Of a stretch of 64,000 nt of DNA, positions 1 to 11,117 are shown piece by piece. Both the position numbers and the translations under genes were made by a program. Under the pieces are notes generated by a model. The model saw only the letters and a list, made by a program, of their open reading frames with translations, was not told where the DNA came from and made no database searches. Origin of the DNA: Hydrangea macrophylla (taxonomy: Eukaryota > Streptophyta > Magnoliopsida > Cornales > Hydrangeaceae); assembly GCA_033977485.1 (NCBI GenBank), contig CM066988.1, positions 28,562,501 through 28,626,500 of the forward strand, in the 5' to 3' direction. Numbering within the stretch: position 1 is the first letter of the stretch; each line of letters begins with the position of its first letter.

Positions 1-504
1 AAAAGGAGTGTGAGTGAGATTCATACATGCGTCTTTTCCTCCTAATTCATTGTCTCGTACATTCATGCCAATTGTTGACATTTCTTCTATTTTCTCTGTG
101 TGTGTGCATGCACTATTGTACTAATGTAGTAAGGCTTAGTTTGTTGATTCCCATTTTGGTGCTTTTCCTCATTCAAAGCAAATTAAATGGTAACTACTAA
201 CTAGTTTTATGAGCTTTGAACTTTATTTTATTAATATTTTTGTGATTGTAGCTTTTAAAAGCTCTAGAATGTAGCTTTTAAAAGCTCAAGGTTGCTTTTT
301 TATTTAATGACATATTTTTTTTAAAGTGTAATTTGTCACTTGTAAAAATATTATCGAATAATTCACTAATAAATTTCATAACTCACTTTTCATAAGCCAC
401 ATGGGGCCAAACTAAGTCAAGCGCAATACCATAACACTCTTGAATGAATTCTTTCAAGTGTTTTAACAATAAACATAGTTAGAAACTTGATATCCTTCTG
501 CACA
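1..504. other. Unassigned AT-rich intergenic DNA
   Basis: No ORF, repeat pair or recognisable element was found. The stretch is AT-rich, with a short duplicated phrase around TAGCTTTTAAAAGCTC at about 250-290. It ends where a hAT-like terminus begins. Confidence 0.4.
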
Positions 505-880
505 CAGGGCCGGCCCTTGGGCCAGGCGGCCCAAGCGGCTGCCTTGGGCCTCAGTTTTTTTTTTTACCACCTATACTTAAGAGACTAAGAGACAAACTTA
601 CAAAGGCCCATACATATGTAACATATTACATACGTCTCTCACTCCTCTCCCTCTCTCATCGTCTCTCACGGTCTCACTTTACCATCGTCTCTCCAACTCT
701 CTCGGTCATCTCGCAAGTCTCGTCTCGCTAGTCAGTCCCTCCAACGGCTGGCCCTCCGGCCCCTCCCTCTTGGTCATGGTTTGGTGAAGCCTTGAAGGTG
801 AGTATTGTATTTGTGTATTCACTGTAATATTGATGTATTGAACATTTGAACCCTAACTTCTTTTTTTTTCTTATCTTTTC
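505..880. mobile_element. hAT-like transposon terminal fragment
   Basis: The stretch opens with CAGGGCCGGCCCTTGGGCC followed by a GGCGGCCCAAGCGGCTGCC block and then TTGGGCCTC. This GC-rich terminal form is typical of one group of plant hAT elements. A CT-rich segment (about 640-760) and an AT-rich tail follow. No matching inverted terminus occurs elsewhere in the window and no transposase ORF is visible, so this is a truncated end. The right limit is approximate: the flanking leader stub of a gypsy element begins by about 915. The hAT identity rests on terminus resemblance only. Confidence 0.4.
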
Positions 881-914
881 TAAGTTTTCTTCTAATTTCT
901 TGATTTTTTCCTAA

Positions 915-957
915 CTATTTCTTTTAAAATAAATAATCCCCAACAGAGTTGCCAGAT
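915..957 (-). mobile_element. Stub of Tat/Ogre-like internal region with PBS-like site
   Basis: Read on the minus strand, the LTR end at 958 is followed by TCTGGCAACTCTGTTGGGGA and then an ATTTATTTT-rich stretch. The 39.7-kb element has the same arrangement after its 5' LTR (TCTGGCGACTCCACTGGGGA from 42965). This is therefore the start of an internal region, with a diverged primer-binding site. Only about 40 bp can be aligned before similarity is lost. Confidence 0.6.
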
Positions 958-3900
958 TGTGGACACGCGAAAATCCACCTCGTGCTTGTTTTTGTTTGAA
1001 ATTTGATTTTGATCAAAGAAAGAAAATGGTCTGTTGAAAACAGATACAGAGTCGCCACTTGGTCTTTAAGGAACCAAGAAACCTAATTTTGACTCACCCA
1101 AATGGATAAAGGGAATCGGCCCTTCATAACCAAAGAACTTGGTTCAGGGTTTTGGTACAAGAGAGGAAGGAGCCTTTGTCGCGACTAAAACACCCTCAAC
1201 TCACCCCGTTTTTCGACTGGCCTCAATTAGCATCCAAATAATCATCTTATACTATGTATGGTTCGACAATTAATACTACGATAGTATATTACATCACCTA
1301 AGAAAATTGAAATGGAAGATCTAAAGATAAAATATCATTCATAAGATCTAAACCAAGTATCACACAATGCAAAGTGAAAGATCACACGAATAAACCTAGG
1401 AAATATCGTCTAATCACATATCAAGTAATTAAGTTTCCCTAATCTAGGGGGACATGAATTGTTCTTGAAACAAATAATCAAAGAAGTCAAAATATGCTTA
1501 GCAAGCTAGTATGATGTATGTTATTCTTTGAAAAACGAAGATCTCTCAATCCTTGGGACGGATGAGAAAGGATGATTAGATCGAGGGGAAACATGAACGT
1601 GTGATCATGACCATTCCTTATGATCTTCTTAGATTAGGAGTCACAAAAGCACCAAATCTTTGAGTGGATGCAATGTATGTATCTAGAATGTACCAAGGTT
1701 GTAGTGTGCTTTGTGTTCATGGATTCCTAGAATGACTTAGAAGTCTAGAATGTGTATGAATGAATGAATGAAATCAATCTGGAATATGTACAAATGTAGT
1801 ATGAACTATTTCCTAAGATATGAACTAATTTGGAATGTATATAAGCATCAAATTAAAGAATGAAAGTTAAAATGTGCTTACTGTGAATAGTGGACAAACA
1901 GTGACTAGATCTTTTGAAATTTGAAAAGAGGGGTTAGCAATGTTTTTAGTGCATGATTTTTTATGAAGATCTTCCTTATTGGGTCTAGAACACTAGCCAA
2001 AAATTCAATCCTAAATAACTATCACAGATTGAGAAAAATCATATAAACAATGAAGGTCACTTATAAACCGAGTCCGTACTGTCGACTGAAATGTTGAAAA
2101 ATCATAGAAAATGAAAACGAATGATCTGGAGGCCCATTTTATACAAAAAGTTTCGTAAGACATTGAAGTTTAAGGGAAAAATAATTTGGGACCACCCCGT
2201 TTGGAAAAGCTTTCTGGGAAAGAAGTGGGAAGTCGGCCAAGCTGCTGTGACAGCAGAGGCAGAATGTCTGGAAGGAATGTTTGGGTCCAAATGAACCATT
2301 TTCAAGTACTTCCAAGTCAAACCAAAAATCATGGGTGTTCTATAATGAGTTAGGAAGACTTTTCAACTGGCCTTTCATCCATACATTGAGTATTGAGTTC
2401 TAGAGAAATCTTTGAACTCAGCTCAATCACTGTTTTGACTCACTGTTTTGAAGATTTTGGGGAAAACAAGGTTTTGTTTCTTGAAACCAAAATGAGAGGG
2501 ATTGAGAGGGGTTTTGAAATAGAGGTTTTGAAAATGCATTTTCAATACTCAATAAAGATTATAGCCACTTAAAATGTCAACATCAAACTCATCATCAAGA
2601 ACTTCCAAGATTGTTGGAGAGATTTATTTTCATTTTGAACATAACCTCAAGGATACCTAAGAGATATTGAAGTTATGATCATCATCTATCAAACATGTTT
2701 TTGAGTTCAAGAGCTACTATCCATAAGGATTCACTCACCTCAAACTTCATGTCATCATCTAGATGATGATGAACTAGTAAGTAAATAAAGAAAATCAAAA
2801 AGAAATGAGATCAGAAGAGATGAAAATCATATAAGCAAACAAGCAAATATATAGCAATCAATAGATGATATTTATGATGTATAGAACTTGTAGTTTGGTG
2901 TTTCACTCATATGTAATGACATTGGATATGGAAGAAGCTTCCACTCTCTTAAATGCTCACTAAAATGGTGGTTGGGTGTGTTGAATGTTGAAGTAAATGG
3001 GAGTAATGAAGTAAAAACAAAGTTTAGAACTCACTTTTGTTTTGAAAATCAAAGGAAGCTTCTTTTCTCTCTATTCTAACCTTATCTCTACAACTTTCTC
3101 TCCCAAAATTTTTCTAAGTTTTCATTTGACACCCCCAAATGAAGAGCAATGGGGGTTTAAATAAGGCCAACTTGGGGTGGTTTTGGGGTTTTAGAAGTAT
3201 TCCCATTGGCTCCAAACATCTGAAATCATAAAACTACATCGTTTTGGTTTTTAATTAATCAAAATGAACTCCCAAGAAAAATTACAAAAATACACTATTC
3301 TGAAGGGGAGTGCCGCGGCGGCAGTGCTCCTCCTTCGTCCAGATAATGCTGTTTAGGCCCCCTGAGGTTCCGGTATTCGCGAAAAGGCCCTATTTCGTCC
3401 GAAATTCACAGAAAATGCATATCAACTCCAAACTGAGGTTGTGATATACCGTTGGAAAGGTAATGGAGTCTAATTTACATAACAAATAGTTCGGGGATAG
3501 GTCACGTTGAAAAGATTTGCGGTATTTGCGATAAAAGCCAATTTGATCGCCTTTTTCGCTTTCGAAAATTCATAATAAACTCGTTTTAAATCAAAAAATC
3601 ATGTGCGATATACCGTTGGAAAGCTATTGACCTCTAGTATCCATGAAAAATATTTGAAAATTGTTATGGTGCCTCGATTCTTAAAGTCAAATTCTGGTCA
3701 AACTGGTCAAACCTGGGATTCCCGGGAAGTTCTTGAAATCTCCGGGAGCTCCCAGGAGTTGACGTTTTCGCTCGATTTTCTTTTAAAACTCATTTCAATA
3801 CTTTCCTCATGATCTAGAATGATTCTAGCGAATTCGGACAATTTTGGTCAAACTTGGTCAAACCTGGTCAAACCTTGGTCAAACCTTGGTCAAGCTGGTC

Positions 3901-4192
3901 AACGGGGACTTTTCGAGAACTTCCGGGACTTCCGGGGGTCTCTGGGAGCTGAAGATTTCATCTAATTTTACTTAAAAACTCATTTTATCACTTTTCTTAC
4001 GACGTAGCATGCTTTTAGAACTTTTGGTCCAAATCTGGGGATTTTTGGGCTTTAAGGGGCATTTTAGTCATTCTGAGTATTCTGAGAGATAGAACTGACT
4101 TCCAGGAGTCCCTTTGAGTCTTTTATGATCATTGTAAACCACCAAGCTATGGGTCTCCTAAATCTGATAGCCGAAAAAATGGGGTGTCTACA
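958..4192 (-). repeat. Tat/Ogre-like gypsy LTR (diverged relative of the 39.7-kb element)
   Basis: On the minus strand this LTR begins TGTAGACACCCC (4192 downward) and ends GCGTGTCCACA (958), matching the termini of the complete element's 3,289-bp LTRs. At about 3,235 bp it is alignable along its length but clearly diverged. It contains the same landmarks: a GGTCAA (inverse W-box) array at 3846-3902, a GTGCCGCGGC motif near 3311, and a TATA-like TTTAAATA at 3156-3163 (TATTTAAA on the minus strand). Internal element sequence adjoins both ends: a PBS-like stub at 915-957 and a PPT plus 3' region at 4193-4600. It is therefore neither a simple solo LTR nor one end of a single copy. Confidence 0.85.
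3846..3902 (-). promoter_or_regulatory. W-box (TTGACC) array in LTR
   Basis: Six GGTCAA motifs (TTGACC on the LTR strand) start at 3846, 3856, 3866, 3877, 3888 and 3897, a spacing of 9-11 bp. Two more lie near 3695-3710. TTGAC[C/T] is the W-box core bound by WRKY transcription factors. The array lies about 0.7 kb upstream of the LTR's TATA-like box. Function is inferred from the motif only. Confidence 0.5.
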
Positions 4193-4600
4193 ATTTGCCC
4201 CTCTTTGGCATGAACTTCCGAGGCAACACATGTCGCAAGCGAGTGCCAAAGCTTTGAAGAGACATGATTTTTTGGAGGCTATAGATTTAGGAAAAAAGGC
4301 ATTGCAAAAGATGCGATGATTCTGAGGTTAGTGCTGGTCGTGCTCTGCGTGAGCTGCCGACGTATCCTAAGGGGAATCAGACCAGGGCGTAGTTCATGGC
4401 ATGAAGGAATAAATCACATATGCACAACAAGACATGCAGATGCTATGCTATGAGGATGATATGTAATGCATGGATGTGATATAAATTGTGTCATGAGTCC
4501 TATTATGTCTAGTGTTATGATCCTAGTGTGAGCAGGTGCTGTGGGGTGTGCCACTCCGAGTGGGCTGGTGTTGTGCTAGTGTTTGCGACTGTGATGTGGT
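4193..4600 (-). mobile_element. 3' internal region and PPT of the minus-strand Tat/Ogre-like element
   Basis: The sequence next to the LTR reads on the minus strand as a purine tract (AAAGAGGGGCAAAT) directly before TGTAGACACC, as expected for a polypurine tract. The rest is collinear with 49440-49846 of the complete element. It includes the GATACGTAGGCAGC-type motif (here the reverse complement, around 4350-4380) and the CATGCAT-rich stretch near 4470. Similarity fades beyond about 4600. Confidence 0.7.
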
Positions 4601-6383
4601 GGATCAAGGTTTAGAAGACTCTGGGTCTAGGGGAAAACTTCTGGAACTTGGGAAGTGTGCTTTGCAAGCGAGTGAGATAGATCAGATGCGCTTTGTTTTG
4701 AAGACGACAGCCAAAGGTGACCGAGGGATCAGATTCGTGGGCTTATGTTGCATGAATGAAGGAGAAAAGAGTTTCATAACCCCACGTTTATACAGTTTGT
4801 AATTATGTTGATTCCAAACAAAAACAAACATGAACACTGAACTTCAAAAAACCTGGGAAAAAACATTTCGGGATGAAAACAAGATCTCCTACAAACGATG
4901 GAATCCGCCGGATTGGAGAAAAGAGTCAGAACACCACAAGCCAAACAACTCCTATACAGGAAGATGAAGATGACATAACCCCTACAAATGATCATCAGGA
5001 AGATGGAATGTCAAAGGCACCAGCAAGCAAGGGGAAGAAAAGGAAACTGATCATAGGAGGATCTCCATAGCTTTAATCACAGAAAGGACGATTTGGAAAT
5101 AATAGTACTATAAACAACGAAACAAATAAACATAACTTAATCCTCTTCAATGACCGCATGTTCGAAGTTTCAGTCAAAATCTTTAACTTACTAGAATTGT
5201 GTAATAAAATGGATATTTTGTGATGTTATGATTCCATATCAGTCAAACAATGCTCAGGTATTATTAATTTTAAGTTTTTGGAAAGAAATGCTAAAGCTTT
5301 TTAAATTTCTCATTGTTTACATTACTATTTAGTTCAGTTTTGGTATGCACTTTAGGTGTTTGAAGATTGGTTGCTTGCAAGTTAAAATGTGTTATCAATT
5401 GTTACCGCTCTCTGTTTCTTTAGATGTTTCTTTAAAAGGTGCTTTGGGTGTTTTCGGCTCTGAGTGTTTTTTCGACTTTGATCCTCATGCTGAGAGGTTT
5501 TAGTTGGTTCTTTGTTGTAGTTCTTATTGTATCTTGGTTTTGGATCTTGTGTGGTGCGGCTAGTGCCCCTCCATGTTTAATGAAATTTTCCTTAACGAGG
5601 GAAAAACTTGTGCTAAACTAACTATTATTAACTGCAAAGTACAAAATTGATCCAAATTTGTGAACATATGATTGTGCCCTGTTACTTTCCTACTGTGCTA
5701 AATTGTATTTTTTTTTTTGGATTTCTTTGTTTACACAGAGAAGGAAAAAATTGCCAAATATGAATTGTTTGTTTGTAAATTTTTTTATATGATTTGTATA
5801 ACAAAAACGTACCCCACGAATTGCGCGGCTACTATGGTAGTTTAATTATAAACACTATAAAGAAAAAATAATGCTATCTGTCATAATGTGATATTAAATA
5901 AAAATTATACTAAACAATCGCTAGTACAATACTTACATGTTTAGTACCTTATTGATTATTATAAGTGAAATCACAATTTTGTAAGTAATTAAAAAATTAA
6001 ATTACAACTACTACTAATGATAAGCGTTATTATAATTTCAAATATAACACATGATATAAAAAAATTATAACATAGTGAGTAATTGTTCTCTGCCTTGTGT
6101 GTATTTTTATATTTTTATTTTTTGGGTTGGTCAAAGCATTTGGCTGTGTTCAAGTAAGTGTACTATAAGTATTTAGCAAAAAGGAAAGAGGGTATAATAT
6201 AAGTAAAGTTCAGCAAAATAAGTATAGTATAGTACATATGTATATTATATACCATATTAAACTTATAGCTTAGTTTAAAAAACAAAACCCTAAAGATGGA
6301 ACGACTGAGAGGGGACGACACAAACAGCCGCAGCCTCTTGGTGGAGGATGACAGACACACCGAGAGAAATAGGGAGGAAGGAC

Positions 6384-6386
<3 letters not shown>
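4601..6386. other. Unassigned region between elements
   Basis: No recognisable gene. A short plus-strand ORF at 4873-5070 (65 codons) is lysine-rich near its end (KGKKRKL) and could be the tail of a retroelement ORF, but I cannot assign it. 5090-5330 is AT-rich and intron-like. 5400-5640 has a TTT/GTT-rich ORF without recognisable features. 5800-6290 is very AT-rich. Confidence 0.3.

Positions 6387-6445
<59 letters not shown>
6387..6445. repeat. (GA)n microsatellite
   Basis: An almost pure GA dinucleotide run of about 58 bp. Overlapping ORFs that read as arginine/glutamate or leucine/serine repeats are translations of this repeat, not genes. Confidence 0.95.
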
Positions 6446-6447
<2 letters not shown>

Positions 6448-6639
6448 TCCTAGTCACAGAAGCACAAAGATGGAAGAAACGATGCCAAGGAAGAGAATGG
6501 AGAAAGTTCAGATCCCACCTTGTGGAGTCTGAAGAATCCTTTTTGGTTTCAGAACTATGGAGATTACTCAAAAAATGTACGATTCGAACCATTTGCCCTC
6601 TTTTTTTAGCCTCAAATATGTCCTCTCAAGCTTTGTCTC

Positions 6640-9603
6640 TGTCACGTCCCAGCGTAGCAAAATAAGGAAAAGTTTTCATTTTCGTTTTGGACCCATAGAT
6701 CATGACAGGTGATGGATCGCTTGTCCTGTACTTAACATGTACTAGAAAAACAGAGTATATAAAGCAACAGGGAAGATAATATTAAGCATCATTACAACTT
6801 TAAATAACATTGCATTGTCCTTAAGTAAAAATACCTTAAGGCACAAACGCCTTATTCTAATTAAAAACATTATCCATATCATTATTACAACTTTATTTAA
6901 ATTATAAAAATAACGATGCAGGCTCTTCTAGCTGGCATAATCATATTGCCCTACATAACCATTTCTTGAACATTTGGATGTCCAAGACAAAGTAAAGTCA
7001 TAGGCTAATGAAAGCCGAGTGAGTACAACGAGCACACAAGCAATGTATATAAAAGTACATTAACAGTTATTATAAATGTTCAGCACCTTAGAGTACGATA
7101 AATCCATTATTCCAAACTTTGCATAATAATGATTAGTAACAATTGAGTAATGAATATTTAAAACCGTGCATGAACAATGAAACCATCTCATCTCACTGAC
7201 TCTTTTATCTCGATCACAATCTCTTGACTCATTCGGTTCACCTAGAACCATCCGGCACAATGCCGTTAGTTTAGCAAGTCTGTCGATATGTCAGCCGTAT
7301 TTAGGGTGGCCAGGACGTACCTAGACATTCTAGGTTACAATAACCTGTGGAATACTTTAATTAATCTACCGTTTCTGAAAGCGGCCTAGAATAATTTAAT
7401 GCTACCACCAAGCTGACCTACCGTATCGAAAGCGTGCTGAGCTCAGCCCTCTTAATTAATCTACCGTATCTGCAGCGGCCTGAAATAATTAAGGCTATCA
7501 CAAGACTCTGATTGACCTACTGTATCAAAAGCGGCCTGGGCTCAATCCTTCTTAATTAACCTATCGTATCTCATGCGGCATGGGATAATTAAGGTTACTC
7601 GTCCCGAGACATTTCTCACAACATATATGCTGACCAACGACCCCTTTTCATATATGCCATCTCGACTATGCAAATGAATAGTTTATTCTCTTTCTTATTT
7701 ATATAGAGGTATCAGAGCGGGCGTACTACTTGTTCTTTCTTTACAGATTTTCTTATAAAGGTATCAGAGCGATATGACTTAAATCTTTCTTTTAACATTT
7801 TGCTTTATAGAAAATATCAGAGCGGTTTCTTCCTGTGATTATTTATCGATTAAATCAACTTATCTTAATTTCGCTTTCAAAATCTATTTTCCTTTTCTTT
7901 CTTAACAAGGTACAATGTACTTAGAATCATTGAGTTAACATCCGCGAACTAAATTATCAAGTCACATATGGGACAACAGGAAATTTCATCAAGGAATGCT
8001 TTAATACGCTTTTTCAGCTACTAGTACACAAGTAGGTCTACTTTGAAGCAATTCCCTAAAAAATGAGTTATAATTTTTATAGGTGAATTACATATCAAAT
8101 TAAAGGTCTCTGAGTCTAGTTTCCAACGCTTCGAACAGTGCGCGTTTTCAAGTTCTCTAGAGGGAGTTATGGCCGTTTTACTAAAAGTCGTCAGTATTGA
8201 AAAATAGCAATCGATTGGCAAAAATGGCAATCGATTGGCAAGGGTCCCAATCGTTTGGTAGGATGGCAATCGATTGGCAAAGGTGGCAATCGATTGGAAA
8301 CTGATGGCAATCGATTGGCACTGTATCTCCTTCATCCAGACGCTGTAAAATCGAGTTTTTCTTCCATTTTTCATTCTGGAACCAACTAGGTCATGTAATA
8401 TACCGTTCTCTTCCTTTTTTTCATGTAGATTATGAATATATAAGTTTTACATCTCGATTACTACTGTATCTTTATTTATAGGTTAAAATCCGAGAGTCGT
8501 CAAAATTTTGTTTTGATCGTACATCACAATCGTTACGAATTAGCACCTAATAATTGAAACTGAACCTATGGAGACTGTAATTTATCATTTCCAATTTACA
8601 GATTTGATTTTCGTTGAGTTTTCCGAAACCGCAAATTTTGGACCTCCATGGCTATACATACATATATAGGCAAATACACATACTTTCGATACCCCCAGCT
8701 TGTTCGTAATGACAAATACTACATTATGAGTGGGTTCGAGAGACTCACAGATCATTAGTTTGGGCTGTGCAACTTGTCGAAAAAAAGACAAAAATTCCGA
8801 AATATACTCCGAGCATAGCAATGGCTATGGCTATGGCCTTGGGAGCTCACTGCTGTGTTGTAGTTTATGTATTTCTTTTCTTTACTTCTAGAATATGGAA
8901 GTGTACTTGTGTGAGTGTGATTGAGAGTGAGGGAATTGTATGTGGGTGTGTAATATGTATATATATATCCGAGAGAGAGAGTGTGTGTGAAATACTTATG
9001 CTTGCAAATGTGTGTGTGTAGTATGTATGTGTGTTTATGTAGGGAGAGCTCAATCAGTGAGTTTAAATCATTGAGTTGCAAGTTGCAACATAATGATCAT
9101 CAAGATAGGATTACAGCCATTGTGACTGATTGCGTACAATCAGTCTACAAAAATAATTCATCCAGTTAGCTTAAGTTAGTTAGTCTGGCTGATCAATTAG
9201 GTTGGTCCGGGTAGTCTAAAAAAAATACCCCAAATAAATATTAGGGACCAAAATTGTAAGGAGCGTGATAAATATTTTTATTAATAGTTTTAATACCAAA
9301 TTATGGGATAACTTAGGGGCGCAGTCTTTAAGCAAAAATAATTCAAATAAAATTACTAACGGGTCACAAAATTAATGTCATATAATTATAATAAATCAAC
9401 ATAAGCAATTTTCTTTTATGGAAATAGAATCACTATAAAAATAATACATCGTAGTAAATAAAATGGCATTGTATTTACATATAACAACATAGTTATTATT
9501 TATTCATACACATAATACCACAACTAGATTTAGTATAAAGTAAACAAATAAAAACCGACATTTCTTATTTATTATTAGGGGCACGAAAATACAGGGTGCT
9601 ACA
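6640..9603 (-). repeat. 3' LTR of the Tekay-type element
   Basis: On the minus strand it starts TGTAGCACCCTG (9603 downward) and ends GGGACGTGACA (6640). It contains an imperfect tandem block (about 7365-7610) built on ACCGTATC and GCGGCCTG units alternating with TTAATTAA-type stretches. It also holds three TATCAGAGCG motifs (about 7709, 7760 and 7814) and a 20-bp-period palindrome array (8208-8317). ORFs inside it, such as the minus-strand one at 8021-8374, are repeat translations. Confidence 0.9.
8208..8317. promoter_or_regulatory. Array of palindrome CAATCGATTG, 20-bp period (3' LTR copy)
   Basis: The self-complementary decamer CAATCGATTG occurs at 8208, 8228, 8267, 8287 and 8308, with a one-base variant at 8247 filling the gap. 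Successive intervals are 20, 19, 20, 20 and 21 bp, close to two helical turns. Such an array could present dimeric protein sites on one face of the DNA. No factor is assigned. Confidence 0.6.
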
Positions 9604-10927
9604 TCACTCCCCCCTTAATAGAGATTTCGCCCCCGAAATCTAAGGTGACTAGCCTTGGAATAACTCCGGGTACTTCATTTTCATTTTTGATTCTAAAATC
9701 GTGATACTTCCACTGAACTTTCACTAGAGGAATATCCTTGTTCCATAGCTTCTTCATACTGTGATCCAAAATACGTACAGGTCTCTCCCTGTAGGTGACA
9801 TTCTCATGGATCTCGATGTCGTTGAAATCAATAGTGTGTGAAGGGTCTCCCTTGTATTCTCTCAACATACTGATATAAAAGACATTATGTACTCCAGACA
9901 TCTTGGGCGGCAACACGATTCGATGGGCTACTTTTCCAATGCGTTCCAGTATCTCAAATGGTCCAGTGAAGCTAGGTGACAACTTACCTCTCTTTTGACC
10001 AAACCGAACTACTCCACGAATTGGTGAAACTTTCAAAAGTACGTGATCTCCGACAGTGAACTCTTTATCCTTTCTATGCTTATCAACATAACTCTTCTGT
10101 CTACTATGTGCGGCACGCATCATCTCTTTCACAACTGCTATCTTCTTGTTGGTTTCTCTAACCAAGTCTGGCCCTAACAGTTCTTTATCTCTAATCTCTG
10201 CCTAACAAAGCGGGGATCGACACGGTCGTCCATACAATGCTTCGAATGGAGCCATCTCTATAATTGAATGGTAACTGTTGTTGTAAGCAAATTCGATTAA
10301 CAAAAGATGTGTTTCCCATGAACTTTCAAAGTCAATCACACATGTCCTGAGCATATCCTCCATAACCTGATTGGTGCGTTCAGTCTGCCCATCGGTCTGT
10401 GGATGAAAAGCAGTACTCAAACTTAATGAAGTTCCCAAAGCTTCTTGAAGACTTTCCCAGAATCCTGAAGTAAACCGTGAATCGCGATCTGATACGATAG
10501 ACAATGGTACTCCATGTAGTCGCACAACTTGTTGAATGTACATCCTACCCATCTTCTCCACTGGATAAGTCATGCTGTAAGTGATAAAGTGGGCAGACTT
10601 CGTCAAACGATCCATAATTACCCAAATAGCACCGTGGTAGTGTTGTGTTCAGGGTAATCTAACTACAAAATCTATTGTGATGTGTTCCCATTTCCAACCT
10701 GGAACAGGTAGGGGCTGCAAAAGTCCCAAGGGTCTTTGATGTTCGGCTTTCACTTGTTGACAAGTCAAACACTTAGACACGAACTCGGCTACATCCCTTT
10801 TCATTCCTTCCCACCAGTAATTTCTCTTCAGATCCTTATACATTTTAGTTCCTCCTGGGTGAACTGTCAATCTAGACCTATGTGCTTCTTCGAGAATATC
10901 CTTCCTTAGGCCATCTGTGTTGGTCAC
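9599..10927 (-). pseudogene. Integrase of the Tekay-type element, broken
   Basis: Three minus-strand pieces (10927-10649, 10615-10202, 10165-9599) together form a gypsy integrase. The first carries the zinc-binding half (HPGGTK ... CLTCQ) and the start of the core. The second carries the catalytic core with DRLTKSAHF, SDRDSRF and HPQTDGQTERTNQ, so the last two acidic residues of the DDE triad are visible. The third carries the C-terminal part (GPFEILERIG, RPVRILDHS, IPLVKVQW). The chromodomain-like tail is atypical: after the VQW motif the usual aromatic/acidic segment is missing and the ORF ends in LDFGGEISIKGG. Its stop codon lies inside the 3' LTR (9599-9601). Stops or frameshifts near 10200 and 10620-10650 break the frame. 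Confidence 0.9.
9604..9617 (-). promoter_or_regulatory. Polypurine tract of the Tekay-type element
   Basis: On the minus strand the sequence AAGGGGGGAGTGA directly precedes the 3' LTR start (TGTAGCACC). This is the expected site of plus-strand DNA priming. Confidence 0.85.
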
Positions 10928-11117
10928 ACATAATCTATTTCTACACCAAAGTGCTCAATCGGCCCCAACTTTCCATTCCTCTGGGTCCTTTGCTGACATT
11001 TTCTAAAACCATAGTTGAAGATCGGTGTATTTCTATTGCGCTTCCCAAAATACAGTTTATAAGTGTTGATTGCACTACAAGACATCCAAAGTGATGTCCT
11101 TCACCCTCTGTAGAGAC

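Noticed and set aside
5800..5840. Possible Helitron end (CCCCACGAATTGCGCGG near CTAC)
   Set aside because: The hairpin is weak and no CTRR terminus with downstream context or helicase was found; chance is more likely.
6296..6665. Overlapping ORFs with Arg/Glu or Leu/Ser repeats
   Set aside because: They are translations of the (GA)n microsatellite in several frames; no family features outside the repeat.
8021..8374. 117-codon minus-strand ORF with repeated NRLPF-like text
   Set aside because: It translates the 20-bp-period palindrome array in the LTR; the partner LTR breaks the frame.
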